A stretch of 64,000 bases of DNA from Ceratorhiza oryzae-sativae (GCA_030998015.1 JARWMV010000012.1:62001-126000); one strand, 5' to 3'; positions 19,465-31,620 are shown, counted from the first letter of the stretch. Program-made: numbers and translations. The notes: a model not told the origin generated them from the sequence alone.

Positions 19465-20212
19465 GCAACTAGTCTTGGAAGAATAAAACATAACAAGGCA
19501 CCTGAGTCAACCATTGCCCAACCATGCATTGTCTGCATTCAGTGGACACTTTTGTTTGTGGGAGCAGACAGGACTGATGACACAGTAAAATATATATTTA
19601 AGGGCAAAACATTATCTACAGCATATATCTCAAAGTCCATGTTTTTTTCCCCTGAAATGCTTGCTCCAATTTTGGTGTTCAGGGGTCCTTGTTTTCCAAC
19701 TCCTCATCAGATAGTGACACACCCTGTCCAGAATAAGATTTTGAGGGATAGACACTTGCATAATGGCCATGGCCACCACAGGTATTACAAATAACAGGTT
19801 TCTTCCCTTTGCCTGCAGCATCAAGATCCATGGGTCTAGGACCCTGGGCAGGGGTGAGCTTGGGAGCAGCAGGAGCAGCAACAGTAACAGGATGCAAATC
19901 CTTTTTAATATTTCTGAAAGTGGATTCTTCTGAGGATCTGTCATTCCACTTGACCATCAGGACTACTGTGCCCTTTGTATTTTTACTATAGCTGTGATTG
20001 TTCCTTTTTGAGCTTTACCATTCACAATTGCAAAAACCTTTTCCCTGACAGACATTTTTCCCTGGCATTGCCTGTGGGAGATGCCACCAACAGCAAAGTC
20101 ACACTCTTGGAAGTGGTATTGCTCAATTTGGATGATGAGCCTGCTTTGGACAACTTGTTTTGGACTTTAAAGGCCTCAAGACATTGATTGATTTTAAGAG
20201 CTTTTTCAGCTA
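19465..20212 (-). pseudogene. E5: gag/protease-start remnant related to E3
   Basis: It reads on the minus strand. It matches E3 gag from AEKALKIN (E3: ADKALRID) through the linker and a damaged zinc knuckle (CNTCGGHGHYASVYP, last Cys replaced by Tyr). It then enters the start of pol (DFEIYAVD-like, HGWAMVDSGA-like) and stops at 19465 against the E2 LTR. The upstream part is displaced to 22051-22130 by a solo LTR. CpG is depleted. Confidence 0.85.
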
Positions 20213-22050
20213 TGTTATGGATCACTAACATTTTCTATTATTTTAGTCTGCTCTGCCAACCTCAAGCGATGCCTCTGTAATTAAATTGTGAAATACTTGA
20301 ATTTGTATGCACTCCAAATTGTGCTATTTTCCGTTTCATTAAATAGTACAAATTTCCCGCTCTCCAACGCATATTTTATTAAGTTTTTATGATAAGATCT
20401 CAGAGAGATACAGAGGTTGCAATATTTCCTCTTATCAGGAGATATTGATTACAACATTGCACCACTCATATCTTGGCAACCACTTATGCTATCAAAGCGA
20501 TCTGGTGCTCTATCGATAGCTAATCTTCGGTGGTATCTGCTGCCCGAAGATCGTCGCGATCCACTGGATCCTTGCGCTGGAATGGCCTGAAGATCATTAG
20601 AATCTTACTGGACCATCAATGTCATGGCCTAGACCATGACGCAGATTTTATTATGATTTTTGTATATTTTATAAATCTCTCTTTTTCATATTTTTGGACA
20701 AGTCCTGTTTAATCAGATATATGCATAGAATTACTTACATGATCATGTGACCTTGTTGTTGTTTACATTCTGTTTGTACCTTCTGGAATATTCTGATACA
20801 TGGCACCATTCTTACATTGTACAATAGTTGTCTCACACCATATGTGTATTTGATATAGCTCATTGTATGAATATATAAGGGAGAGTCTGAGAGCCTTAAG
20901 CCTCAGAACTCGACCTCCTGTTGTATCCCCTCTACTACCTGTGTGACTCACCAGTCCATAGTCCCTGCCCAGTCCTCTTAAGGACAAGTGCACCTACTCC
21001 TACATCCTTGTGTCTCATCGCACCCTCATTGCATGTCCTACCTTAGATGTTGTCAGTAAAGCCTCCAGCATTGCTGCGCATAGGCTTGTCATCGCCACTT
21101 AGGTGTTTGACATTACTGTTCAGGTTGTAGCTCTGACAATCAATCAAGATCTAATGACTCCAGTGAGTCAGGAGAGCTTCCCAAATTGATCCAGAAGCTT
21201 CTCTGACTCACTTTATGACTCACTGAGATGTAGCCTCCATTCATGACATGTATATACTATGATAATATGATCTACAAGCCAATAGCAGGTCTCAGATGCA
21301 TCAATGCCTTCGATCCACACCCTGTCTTTACTCTCATATCCTATACTGGGCTAGGGTGTACCCCAAGTATAGCAGTACCCTCTTTTGATGATTGCACTGG
21401 CATGCATGCATCTATTTGGCTCTGGAATGCCCTCCTCAGGGTATAAAAGGACCTCCTCTGAGGCCCTTCCAGACTACCTCCCTTCACTACTCTACTCAAC
21501 CCTGACTGGTTATTGGTTTCTTTTCTCTTTCTATTTTTCTCTTGTCTGTGTGTGATTTCTTATATAACTAGTACTGAGGAATAAAGTACCATATTAGTTA
21601 TATACTGTCTGATTCATTGTATCTTATATACAGAGATATATAAGGATACAATATTGTCTGATTGAGCATGACATTATGTACCAGCTATTAGAGGAAATCT
21701 AAGTACCTGTAGCTGAGGAAGTACATGCATTAGGCAGCCCACCATCTATCCTATAAGCTATCACTTAAGTCTAGTATTAAGATTAGTATTGGTTAGTCCA
21801 AGCGACTAGGGCTGAACTACATTTAAGATATCTAAGGGAACCTGAGCATAGTAGTCTTGCTCTTTATACCTATAAATTAGTCAGTTTACACTGTGAAAGA
21901 TTAAGACTACCTTGAGTGTTACTTGATTGCATTGCAACTACTTTGAGCCTTCTTACTCTAGTCTAAGAAGTATTGAGTACAATTAGTGTATACTAATATA
22001 TCTACATTTGCTTAAGCTCTAGATATTCAAGTGTACCCTGACCTGTAACA
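20213..22050 (+). repeat. Solo LTR of the E4 family, containing another solo LTR
   Basis: TGTTATGGATCACTAACATT at 20213 to CCTGACCTGTAACA at 22050 matches the E4 LTRs (inverted on this strand). The target duplication is AGCTA (20208-20212 and 22051-22055). An E3-family solo LTR lies inside it at 20620-21138. The two parts without the insert add up to about 1.3 kb, the same as the E4 LTRs. It proves an earlier E4-type element at this spot. Confidence 0.94.
20620..21138 (+). repeat. Solo LTR, E3 family (519 bp)
   Basis: It runs from TGTCATGGCCTAGACCATGA to TAGCTCTGACA, with target duplication ATCAA (20615-20619 and 21139-21143). The flanks rejoin to the E4 LTR sequence GACCATCAATCAAGATC. CpG loss is intermediate between E3 and the copy at 3538. 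Confidence 0.95.
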
Positions 22051-22130
22051 AGCTAGCACTTGAACTGTGACTGAGCTGAGGTTGTAATTGAAGTCTTGAG
22101 CCACCATGTCACAACCTCTGAAAGTGGTTG
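22051..22130 (-). pseudogene. E5 gag fragment, displaced part
   Basis: On the minus strand MVAQDFNYNLSSVTVQVLAEKA spans the junction and parallels E3 gag (LVAQDYDHMAANVTLQTLADKA, about nt 8450-8510). It continues directly into 20212 once the solo LTR is removed. Confidence 0.8.
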
Positions 22131-22465
22131 TTGGACTGTGTTTTACAAGTGGCTAATGCCTATGATGGGTCTGGACTATGTCCTGACTACTGCTGATGCA
22201 TGGCTTGTCTTGGCTTGGTGCCTTGTGTGTGTCTACTGTCTTGTGGCTTGACACTATATGCACTTACATGCTTGTGGCTGATGGACACCTGTTGCTGAAT
22301 AAGTGACTGTAGACAGCAGCTAAGTCAGATGCTTAGTGCTGGGGCTTGTGACATGGTCTTGACTCAAGACCCTTCTAGCTGTTACTTAAGCTAATAAGTC
22401 GGCTAGGGACTGTTCTTCACACTGGATGCTGTAGAGGGGAATTGACAAGGTAGAGCAAGCTAGGG
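22131..22465. other. Unassigned repeat-like DNA
   Basis: CpG-poor, T- and G-rich text without a convincing frame. It begins with TGTCACAACC near 22108 and may be LTR-derived. I could not pair it with any other copy in the window. Confidence 0.3.
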
Positions 22466-22993
22466 TGTCAAGGCCAGAGCCTTAGACAGGGGCAAATACC
22501 AACAAAGGTTAATCACTGACTCTACTGCAATAAATACAGAGAGTCAACCTGCAATGTCTAAGGGACATGCAGGGAAGGAGGAAGGGGTAGAAGGCAATGA
22601 GGCACCAAGGATATGATTTATAAGAGGTGCACTTGTACTTAAGAGTACTGGGCAGGAACTGTTATGGCTTGGTGACCACACAGGTAGAAGGGATGACAGG
22701 ACAAGAGGTTGAGTTCTGAGGCTTAAGGCTCTCAGGCTCTCCCTTATATATTCATGGCCAAGGCTGTACATATCAAATACCAGGACCAATAAGAAGTGCT
22801 AAATGCCATGTCATCACAGAACATTCTGGTAATACCAAACAGTGAGTCAACACCAACAAGGTCACATGACATCTAGGTAAATAAACCACATATATCTGAA
22901 TAAACAGGACTTGTCCAAAATACAAAGAAATCATTGGTAAATAAAATGATTAAAGTTCATAATAAAATTGTGGTCATGGTCTAGGCCATGACA
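22466..22993 (-). repeat. Solo LTR, E3 family, diverged
   Basis: On the minus strand it begins TGTCATGGCCTAGACCATGA and has the ATATATAAGGGAGAGCCTGAG and CCTTAAGCCTCAGAACTCAAC blocks of the E3 LTR. Its far end (22466) is poorly preserved. The flanks TAGGG and GTATC do not match, so the duplication is lost or the end is misplaced. Confidence 0.85.
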
Positions 22994-23607
22994 GTATCAC
23001 TGTAGTAGGTCCAATACCACAGGCAAAAATCATGTTTTTGCTGATCTCTGCACTGCCTGGTTCATAACTCACTGTATATTAGCTCAATCAAGCTATAGTT
23101 TGGCATAGACATTTTTACATATAACACACACCTTAAGTATAAGTATCAAGCTTCAAGACATATTCAGACAGGCTAAGAATTTGTAAGCATACTCTAGATG
23201 TGTGCAAGAAAGGTTTCATGCACTTTATATCAGCAAAAACTGTTAAGAAACAGGCAATTAAGCCCATATCCATCTGTCCTGAGCATTTGAGTGCCAATTC
23301 ACAAAACAAATGGGACAGCAGCCAGTAGTGTCTGGATCTTATCTTGCTGCAGGATTGGACCACTGGTCTGAAATTTTCTGTAGCACATCTCATTGTATGT
23401 AGCTCTACAGTCTACTAATACATGCTCCTCACATTCCGTCTCCCTCGCCTGTTGCAGCCACTTTTCTGTAGTCAAGTTACATGTCCCAGTGGATGTGCAG
23501 CCCACTGTATATGCGCTTCGCTCTTACAAGAAATGTCCAACAAAATGGTTGTGTCGCCCATCAACTCGATATCAAATCGTAGACACATGACATTGGCCTT
23601 TTTATCC
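22994..23607 (-). other. Possible non-LTR retrotransposon scrap, otherwise unassigned
   Basis: On the minus strand around 23500-23380 a frame reads C-x3-C-like, then ETECEEHVLVDCRATY. This resembles the zinc-binding tail found after the reverse transcriptase of LINE-like elements (C ... EDEEHVLF.CP.Y). It is short, has no RT upstream, and is only a suggestion. The rest of the stretch shows nothing. Confidence 0.3.
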
Positions 23608-25502
23608 CTAATGCTCACATAGACTAAACGCGACATTGAAGAACCTTTCATCGTTCTTGGCAACAAATATTTTCCTCTCGTCCATCAACTCCAGCCGATA
23701 TGCATTTGCCTCCTCCCTCGTCATGGTACCTTCAGCCATCGTACTGATACGATCGATCACTTCGGGCGCCAACTTCTCCAATGCGGCCTTCAGCTTCGCA
23801 TTCTCAGCGACCGCGCCTGCCCTCCAGTTTTGTTGCTGAGGAGGAACTTTTGCCGTCGATGGAATCACGATCGCAGGGTCAACCAAAAATAGCGCGACAA
23901 TTTTTCGGTGACCCGGCTTCGTCTTGTCCTTGAGCTCGAATGGCGAGACCCGATGCTGATAGATATTGGGGAAAGCGATCGCTCGGTCTTGGCAGGTCAC
24001 AACGGATCCGAGATCATTGACACATGGGTCGTCTCTTTCGACAGGACGAGTTGAGTAAGCATGTCTAAACAAAGCCAGCCATCATGTCACTGTACCTGGA
24101 TATTCCCCAAGTCAGTGTGCATCCACGTTCGTCGTTCTGCTCGTACGATCCAGGAATAGTTCGAAACGCCAGCCGACTTTCCGTAATGTTCTCCTCGTCA
24201 TAGTAGTAGATCCCCGAGACTGCGATCGACTCATTCGACATGCCTTCGACGTGCCACGAGCCACCATCGTACGTGGGTTTTTCCGGTGTCTGGATTACAT
24301 GTCAAACGAGGAAGTATAAAATATGTGCAATACCGACCAAATGAATGTTGGCGAGCTTGACGATAACCTGTATGGTCTGTCCGGATAGTGAATACCAAAC
24401 GCTCCGTCGTTCCAAACTGCCTGGAGCGTATCCGTCGCCGACATCAGGTAACGAAATTGGCCGGTTCTCGGACCACTCTTCATACAGCCTATCGTATTCA
24501 TCGTCGTTATTCTCGTACTGCCGATAGTCTGGGGCAGGCATGTAGTCATCCTCATAAAAATACCCGTTATTTGTGCGTTCGGGAACGGCAGCGTTCTTGG
24601 GTATGCAGTCTGTGAGAACGCGCTCAAACAGCGGCAAGAACGCGCCGACCAAGCCGTCGATCGCCTTGTGCAGATCTTGGTGGCGTTCAGGGTGAATGTT
24701 GTTGATATAGCACGGGCTTTCGACAGTTTTACCGTCCTTGGAAACTGCAAAGTCGGTTGGCAGCCACTGGAACCTCTGGGAAGTATGGTAGTTCGCGTCC
24801 TGAGCCCATCGCGAGGCCGGTTCGGGCAGTTCGGGTGGCGGGATAGGCTTGAGCGTCGCTGGGTCACGATGGTTGTCTTCATCTGGATATGCCAGAGTAC
24901 GTCCATAGACGACAGGATACAATGATGGGTGGACGAGATCCAGAACCTTTCCGTCCGAGTTCGGGTGCCAGTCTTTTTCCGAGTCGGGTACATTCTCGAG
25001 TTTGGCGACAATCGACTTGAGCTTATTCTTCCAGTCAGTCGGCACGAGACGATCCGACTGCCAGATGCAATCGTAACACGCCACCTTGGTGAAAACCGTG
25101 TCAATCCCTTATAAGGGCGTGAAAAAATAAAACACACCTCGGCGCCACTCTCTTCGTCGCGTAGGCTCACATATCCGTCCAGTTCCTTGAGAACGTAATC
25201 AATATGCGACTCTTTCATGAGCTCAGCCTGCTCGAGTGCCTCTGCACGCCACCTGGCTAGAATCTCCGGGTCGCGGAATTTGGTCCACCAAGATGGTTTA
25301 GAGCGGAGTGCGGCAGAGAGTCGAACCATCTCTAGTTTGACAAGCTATGAGATGGAGGAATTAAATTCATCCGAAAACAAATCGCGCGTTTACGAGGACA
25401 TACGGGTTTGGCAGGCGTTGCGTCATCCCCATCCCAGTCATGATCCTCCGTCTCGCCAAACGGGTTGGGAAGAGGTCCTATCGTTTTCGCTGCGGAAGCC
25501 AT
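23608..25502 (-). CDS. DUF4246 family protein (Fe/2OG-oxygenase-like)
   Basis: A five-exon model gives 557 residues: 25502-25404, 25344-25138, 25084-24338, 24289-24096 and 24034-23608. Introns are 59, 53, 48 and 61 nt, and all joints are in frame. Family landmarks seen: KPSWWTKFRDPEI, KDWHPNSDGKVLDLVHPSLYP, FQWLPTDF, YINNIHPERH, GGSWHVEGMSNE, YYYDEENITESRL, AFPNIYQHRV, and ALFLVDPAI ... STAKVPPQQ near the C-terminus. DUF4246 proteins are widespread in fungi and are thought to have a 2-oxoglutarate/iron oxygenase-like fold (GSWHVEG and HR ... S could bind metal and cosubstrate). No substrate is known. The intron at 24290-24337 starts GTCGGT, an unusual donor. The ATG at 25502 gives the short acidic N-terminus MASAAKTIGPLPNPFGETED. 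Confidence 0.88.
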
Positions 25503-28500
25503 GTGTTTTCGTGCTGGCCTGGAACGGGATCAAGACGCGTTGCTTCGGGGTGATGGTACGTTGAGAAGAGAACGACGCGGTGCGGGTGACGAGGCCGTAC
25601 GTGTTCGCTATCGACACGAGTAGCGTTTACGTTTGGGTTAGCGGGCAGATTGGCAGTGTGGCGTACGCGCTGTGACTGTACGCGTAGCCTGTGCCCGGAG
25701 TGAGGGGTACTGGTCGTCATCGGCTTCCCGCGCTGGTTGTGTCCCCTCGCTCCCAACGCCCCGCTTGCCAGAACTTTTTGTATTAACGCAGCTCAGCTTT
25801 TAACTAGTTGCTGCACTTACCAGGTGCGCCAGGTTTCTTGCGATGGTTGTATAAAGAGCCGTAAGATATGCGCCAGATACATCAGGAAAAGGAGCCGCGT
25901 CTGATTGGCTCTAAACAGCACATTGAGCAGGTCGAGGGCCCCGAAATGAAAGCCGCAATCGTTACGACTTTCCAGAGCTCATCAGAGCTCGGCCGGCACG
26001 GGTCAGAATCGGACTCCGATGTCATTTAGTTGGAAACTGAGTGATATCCAGATATGCATATCGAAGTCTGCTATTGGCAAGTGGTTTTGTGGCAGTGAAT
26101 CAAGGTGTTTGCATTACTCATCAATATCTGGAACTACCGGGGCGTTTTGAAATGGTTTTGGTTGCAGTATATCCGCAAACGAAAACTACCTCCACGTACA
26201 GGTGAGACGCCTCTCAGTCGTACGTAATGCACCATGTTCGTCAGTAACTTTGCATGGGTGCGATGGCTACGTTGAGGCAAACAGATCAAATCGACCCCAC
26301 TCCAGCGAGCAAGTGCAGGAGGTGTGGCAAGTGGAGGCACACGTCGCCCTGATCATTCAGCTGATAAGCCAGGCTGCGATAATACGCATGTATGAACTGC
26401 GTCCATAAAATGTTCCTATATGACCAATCCTGGCTTCGTAGCCTAGACACCTATTCTTTCACTCTGAGAATTTCATTAGATCGGCTTATATTTGAGATTA
26501 TCTGTTTATTCGTGACTTGTATTGATTGGAGGAGCCTGTGTGCGAAATGTTTGGGGTGGATAACATTTTGCACGTAGGCTCGCTATGAAAGGTTACCGTA
26601 GATTTTACATTGTTTCTATTCCGAGTCCGTGCCATTCTGGGAGTGATGGATAAAACTCTCCAGGTGGACGGACGACAGGTTCCCGAGATAAAGGGGTATA
26701 CCATCACCAGGTTTTAGGCAGTAGATGGTTACATGTATGGAGGAATGGACTTGCCTTGAACAAGGTCTCTCAATTATTTCAAACGCTTAATTGATATCTG
26801 CCTATACATAATATATATTATAAAGGAAGTTATTGAAATCAGGGCGAGCAGTTATGACGCAGAACGTTGATGGGATGTCAAGAAATCAGACATCGGGATA
26901 TTATGCAAACATCTGAACGAATTATATGACCTTTCCGGGTGAACATATTAAGCATTCGCTTTTACTATTCTCTACGCACCACGATTGCTGTAATACGAAC
27001 GGTTGGTAATAGGACGGAGCAAACCCAGGGTGACAAATCCACAGCGCAAGCTGTTTCGTTCAAGTCAAATTTGTGTTCTGCGCCACCACCGTGCACCTAC
27101 TATGCCAGACCGCTGTTGGTGCAACTCTTAACCTCTCGCGCCGAAATCCAAAAAGAGTAAATCTGATAATACCGCGACCACGACGAAGGTCAAAAGCGCA
27201 AAGAGTGCCCGACAACTCTTGACGCGTTCGCCAGTGCCCAGGATACGATTCGGAAAACGTTCGCTTCGCCTGATTCATTCGAACTCTGCAATAACGATGC
27301 TGAAATAGAAGGGCTGATAGTGAGTGTCTCGGACTAGGACAAGAGCTTTGCAGGCAGTGTAGCTGATGCCGGAACCACCGTTCAACCTGACCCTCCACCC
27401 AAACCATCTCAAAAGATCACATCCGGGGCGAGTCGTATTGACACAAAGATCAATAGCTGCATCATGGAGCAGTGAGGATGCACCTTTTGAATTATTTGCC
27501 CCAATTCGATACACGTTGACGACAAACTGGAATCCATTGCGAACGACCATCCCGGAGGACGGATCACCGTTCACGTTCGAAGATATTTTTGTCTGACCCA
27601 CGAGTATTTGGCGCATTGTTCAAGCTGGACCGGCCACGGGTGTGTGAGTCATACGAGTTTACGTGCGACGAGTTTTGCGGGATGATGGGAAAGGTCAAAA
27701 ACGCTTCAAGGCAAGGATTTCATCTGGGGTTCTGGGGGGGGGGGTTCCCCACATGACATGCTCGGGGACAAGACGCTCTCATTCTTGCAAAGGACACCAA
27801 GATAAAACGGAAGGAGATGGCGGAGTTTACCATCAGGCGAAAATATAGGGTCAGGCTGGGACCGCCCATTGGGTTGCCTCCTGTGTAATAATTGACCACC
27901 GAGTTAACAATGGATCAACCCTCCATTCTCTTGCTGTTTTTACTACATGCATCGCGGCACTGTCTATCACGATGGTATATTGAACCACGGAAGTGGACTT
28001 GACTCGACGTCAACCACCAATCATCGTATCCTAGTGGCCGTATCGAACCTAGCATGCCCAATCACGGTAGTATCTCAACACGTTCCTCTGCCATAACGTG
28101 TGAAGACAACTAAAATACTTGTTTGGTGCATTTGCGAATTCAATGTCAAAGGGGTAGTCTTGGAAGTTAGGTCCTTGAAGAGGCTGTTTGTGTTCTCGGA
28201 GGATGCTGATGTGGGGCGCGGCACGGTGACGAGAATGTGAACTTACGCACAGGTTGCTCTCGCCAGAAACTCTGACCAGATTAGGCACGACCAGCACGTC
28301 CAAACAAGTCGAGACGGAGACCGAGGCTGACGCTGGCGATTGCCAACCGTGGAATCTCGGTGCCTGCCACTGGAGATATATTCGTCATCGACGAAGGGGT
28401 ATCAAATCTCGATCGACCCGGCGCCGATCATGGATCGAGATCGTTGTTTACGGGGGCGCCGCGCCTCGTCCGGCGGCAGATCGTGGGGTCGATTGAAACC

Positions 28501-29050
28501 GAAGCGCCGGCGGATTTACAGCAGGGCAGCACACCACCCTCGAGTGCCATTGACATGGGTACATATGAATGATCTCTTCGTCTGGCTTATTCCGCTTTTC
28601 GGTTTGTGTCTGTGGTGCGTTGGAAGGCTTGTTAAGAGTGCGGTGCGCGGCAGTGATCTAATAATTTGTACTAGAACCCCATTGAGGACGAAAGATGTGA
28701 CCATATTTGTCAGGCACTCCGCTGGAGGGTTCGTGTCATGTATGGACAATCATTTCCTAACAGCATCAAACCATATCTAGCCGCCACGAAGGGTAAAATT
28801 AACTGGCGTTGAAGGAGGTCATCCTCCAAGGCATCCTATTTTATCTACAAGAGAATGGATCGTGTACTAACACACAAATTAATAACACCGTGCTCGGGAA
28901 GACAATGAGACAGAAATGAAAATGTCACAAGAGTCGCACACGAGATTACACATAGATAACAGCTCTACACAAAAGAGCAGCCCAGCACAGAAAGCGTCAA
29001 AACTCCGTCCCGGAACAGACTCCAGATTTGTCCGATGCTTCACTGTCCCT
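25503..29050. other. Intergenic, no confident gene
   Basis: Several medium frames exist, for example minus 27616-27275, minus 28303-28049 and plus 28320-28570. They do not join into a gene model with good splice sites, and I recognise no family. An 11-G run lies at 27734-27744. The segment 25910-25995 is a dispersed repeat (listed separately). Confidence 0.4.
25910..25995. repeat. Dispersed repeat, copy 1
   Basis: The text GCTCTAAACAGCAC ... TTGAGC ... GGTCGAGGGCCCCGAAAT is found again at 37267-37352 in the same orientation, with about 80-85 percent agreement by eye over the first 50 bases. Both copies then carry repeated GAGCTC/AGCGCTC motifs. No frame is shared. Confidence 0.6.
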
Positions 29051-30650
29051 TTAGATTATCGAAACGAGCACCGCCCCCGCGGCGATCAAGACCCTCAATA
29101 CACTGCCTGCCTCGAGACCGATCGCGCCGTTATTGCTCGTGTTGCCGATAGATCCACCAGTGGATCCAGGTGTACCGGCGCTCGCAGTCGTCGTCGGCAT
29201 CGCCAACCCGGAATCACTCAGGCCGGGCGAGAGCATATACCACGCATTCGAAGGATAATCCGGGGCCTTGCTCACCAACCACTTGGCGTACTTGCCGTCC
29301 GGATCACCGTACACGCTCGCCACAGCCGCCAACGGAGGAAACAACTCGAGCGTATAGTCCTCTTCACCCGTCGGCGCAATCGTCATGGCGTAATCGCACG
29401 CCTGTTGGATCCCCGCGCCGGACTTGGTCGTGCGGTTCCAGGCGTCGGTGATCCCGACATAGGCACCGATCTTGGCATTGATGACCATCGCCATCAGGTT
29501 GTACGCCCGGTAGTGGTACGGACGTGTGCGGTCAGTCTCGAGCGGCTGGTCACCGTTAGCGGCGATTTGGTTTTGGTAGATCCCGGTGAAGAACTCTTCA
29601 ACCGTCGCTTTGGCTGCGGCGGTGTCTCCGACCAAGAGCTGGAGCGACGCCACTTGGTTGAACCAGTAGCTTCCGTGGTTGCTGAATGCCAAGCGAGAGT
29701 TAGTTTACGGATGTCAAAACGAGAGGGACGACAAACTTGGGCGCAGCCTTTTCTTCCAACGACATGCTGTTGGTCGTCAACCACCGAAGATATTCCTTGA
29801 CCCACGCATTGAGCCCGTCATCCAGCAGCTGAGTCCACTCGGGAGCTTGACCCTTTCGCAGCGTCATGATACCCGACGTGATCTTGGCCATGCCCTTCAA
29901 GTCGAGAATACCCGTATGACTGCCTTGTTGCACTCCTGGTCCTCGCAACAGCTGGGCGTAGACCAGGTTCGGGTTCATGAGTGTATCGGGGTTCAGGAAC
30001 CAGGTGTAGATCTGGTTGGCGATGTTGGACGAGTACCTCGAGTCCTTGGTGTACGACCAGGCTAAGGCGTTGTAGAATACGCTGTCGCTCAGGGCTTGGA
30101 ATGCGCCAGTGTCGTTGACCATGCGAGCATCGGGGTTGAACTCGCCATCACGTCGGGTATAATTGCACATCGTGTAAACTGGGCGAACCGATTAGCTGCT
30201 GGTCAGCTAGGAAGATAGCCGAGACTCACTCTGTTGATCGGTGAGTGCAGTGGTATTTCCAACATTTGAGCAGTCGGGCCAGAAGTAAGGGCGCAGACTC
30301 AAGTAGTCACTTCACAACAACATCAGCGTTCGATTCAAGAAGTGAGATCCGAGTCGACTGACTGAGAACTGTTGGTCGGCGGAAGGATGGGCTTCGATGT
30401 TACAGCTAGACATACATATCAGCATTTGCAAGTCGGAAAATAAACCAACACGGATGGACTTACACCAAGGCCCTTGCGCAGAAACAAACTCGGCATCCAC
30501 AATCGTGTTGGCCTGTGCCCACTTGGCGTTGGCGACCCAGCTCGAGCCAAGCACGTCTTCTGGCACGAAAAAGTAGTTTGGATAGCTCGTCATGGACATG
30601 GCGGGTGCGGCGAATGCAGCCAGCAGGCCGACCTGAATATGTCTGACCAT
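29051..30650 (-). CDS. Secreted alginate-lyase-fold protein, probably GPI-anchored
   Basis: Five exons: 30650-30464, 30405-30363, 30309-30230, 30178-29737 and 29681-29051, giving 460 residues. Introns are 58, 53, 51 and 55 nt, all in frame. Signal peptide MVRHIQVGLLAAFAAPAMS. The alginate lyase domain (PF05426 type) follows: YFWPDC at about residue 85, YTRRDGEFNPDA, and the signature NNHGSYWFNQVASLQLLVGD, whose first Asn codon is made by the last splice. The lyase fold breaks uronic-acid polysaccharides by beta-elimination. Fungal members probably act on glucuronan-like or cell-wall glucuronic-acid polymers, but the substrate here is inference. The C-terminus has a Ser/Thr/Gly-rich stretch and a hydrophobic tail (SVLRVLIAAGAVLVSII) typical of GPI attachment. 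Confidence 0.85.
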
Positions 30651-31620
30651 TGCTCTGACTCTGTTCCGAGGCAAAGAGTGTGGGCCACAACCAGAAAGAT
30701 GCAAGGGAAGACTAATCAATTAGGCAGGTGGACGTGGAGGGAAATAAACTCGACCGTCGTCGCAAAGGGGGAGGTGGCAAACGTGGATTGGGCCAGCCTT
30801 TGGGTTTTGTGGTCGCCGGCGAGCGTTATTCGATCTGATGCCAACGCCAAGTTTCTTGGCGACAGGCACGGCCACGAGATGGCCAATGCGGGCATCCGCC
30901 GATTGAGTTACTCAAATAATTCGGACGAGCCCATTACACATTTGCGACAAGCAACACGGACAAGGAAAGCTGCCCTCGCATTGGGCTGCTATGGCGGCCA
31001 GAGACAATACTTATGCTCCCGTGAGGCCAGTCGTAGCTAGGGTCCCACCCTTTGTGTTTGGGACCTCGGGCAGAAGCAGATCGGGCAAGAGCGAAATTCA
31101 CGAGGCTAGCAGTGTTGCCTTGTATTGTCGTCTACCGACTCGAGGTAATGATCAACAAGATGACCGCATTTGGGTGCTTGAGCGCGTTCAACTCTTGTTT
31201 ATTGAGCGTGTTGAAGTTCGTGTCGATCCAAAGATCACGATGCAGAATTCGAAAATGCAATTCTACGGGATGCCGCAAACGGTGGGTGCGATCAAAATCA
31301 CAAAGAAACGGGAACATTTCGGCCGGATGGGCCTAGCGCCCCCTCCAAAGGTCCTGGTACTCGTCGGGTCCGTGCTCTGGATTTCTCCGGTCCTCGATTA
31401 GCGCTGGCACAGCCGCATATATGCTAGCATGATTTCGTGATTCCAGTAGTTGTTCAAGTAACAAGGCTCTCACGTATCGTCTTCAGACTCATCACGCTTG
31501 TCCCAGTCAATCATATATTTCCAAATCCGTTCAGTGCCAGGCTCAACATTTGAGTCAAAACAAATTTCCTTGGTTGGGTTCGTTTGTGCTGAATGGTCCC
31601 ATTCACGCCCATTTCATTCT
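30651..31620. other. Intergenic, no confident gene
   Basis: Promoter side of the lyase gene and 3' side of the kinase gene. A plus frame at 30991-31401 is open for 136 codons, but it shows no family, no splice support and no clear start. I do not call it. Confidence 0.4.

Noticed and set aside
27734..27744. Run of 11 G as a regulatory or G-quadruplex element
   Set aside because: A single homopolymer run with no other G tracts at proper spacing; no gene nearby.
28916..29800. Long plus-strand ORF of 294 codons
   Set aside because: It is the antisense shadow of the spliced lyase gene, which has a signal peptide, family motifs and frame-keeping introns.
30991..31401. Plus-strand ORF of 136 codons
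   Set aside because: No family resemblance, no promoter or splice context. Such lengths occur by chance in this GC-moderate DNA.
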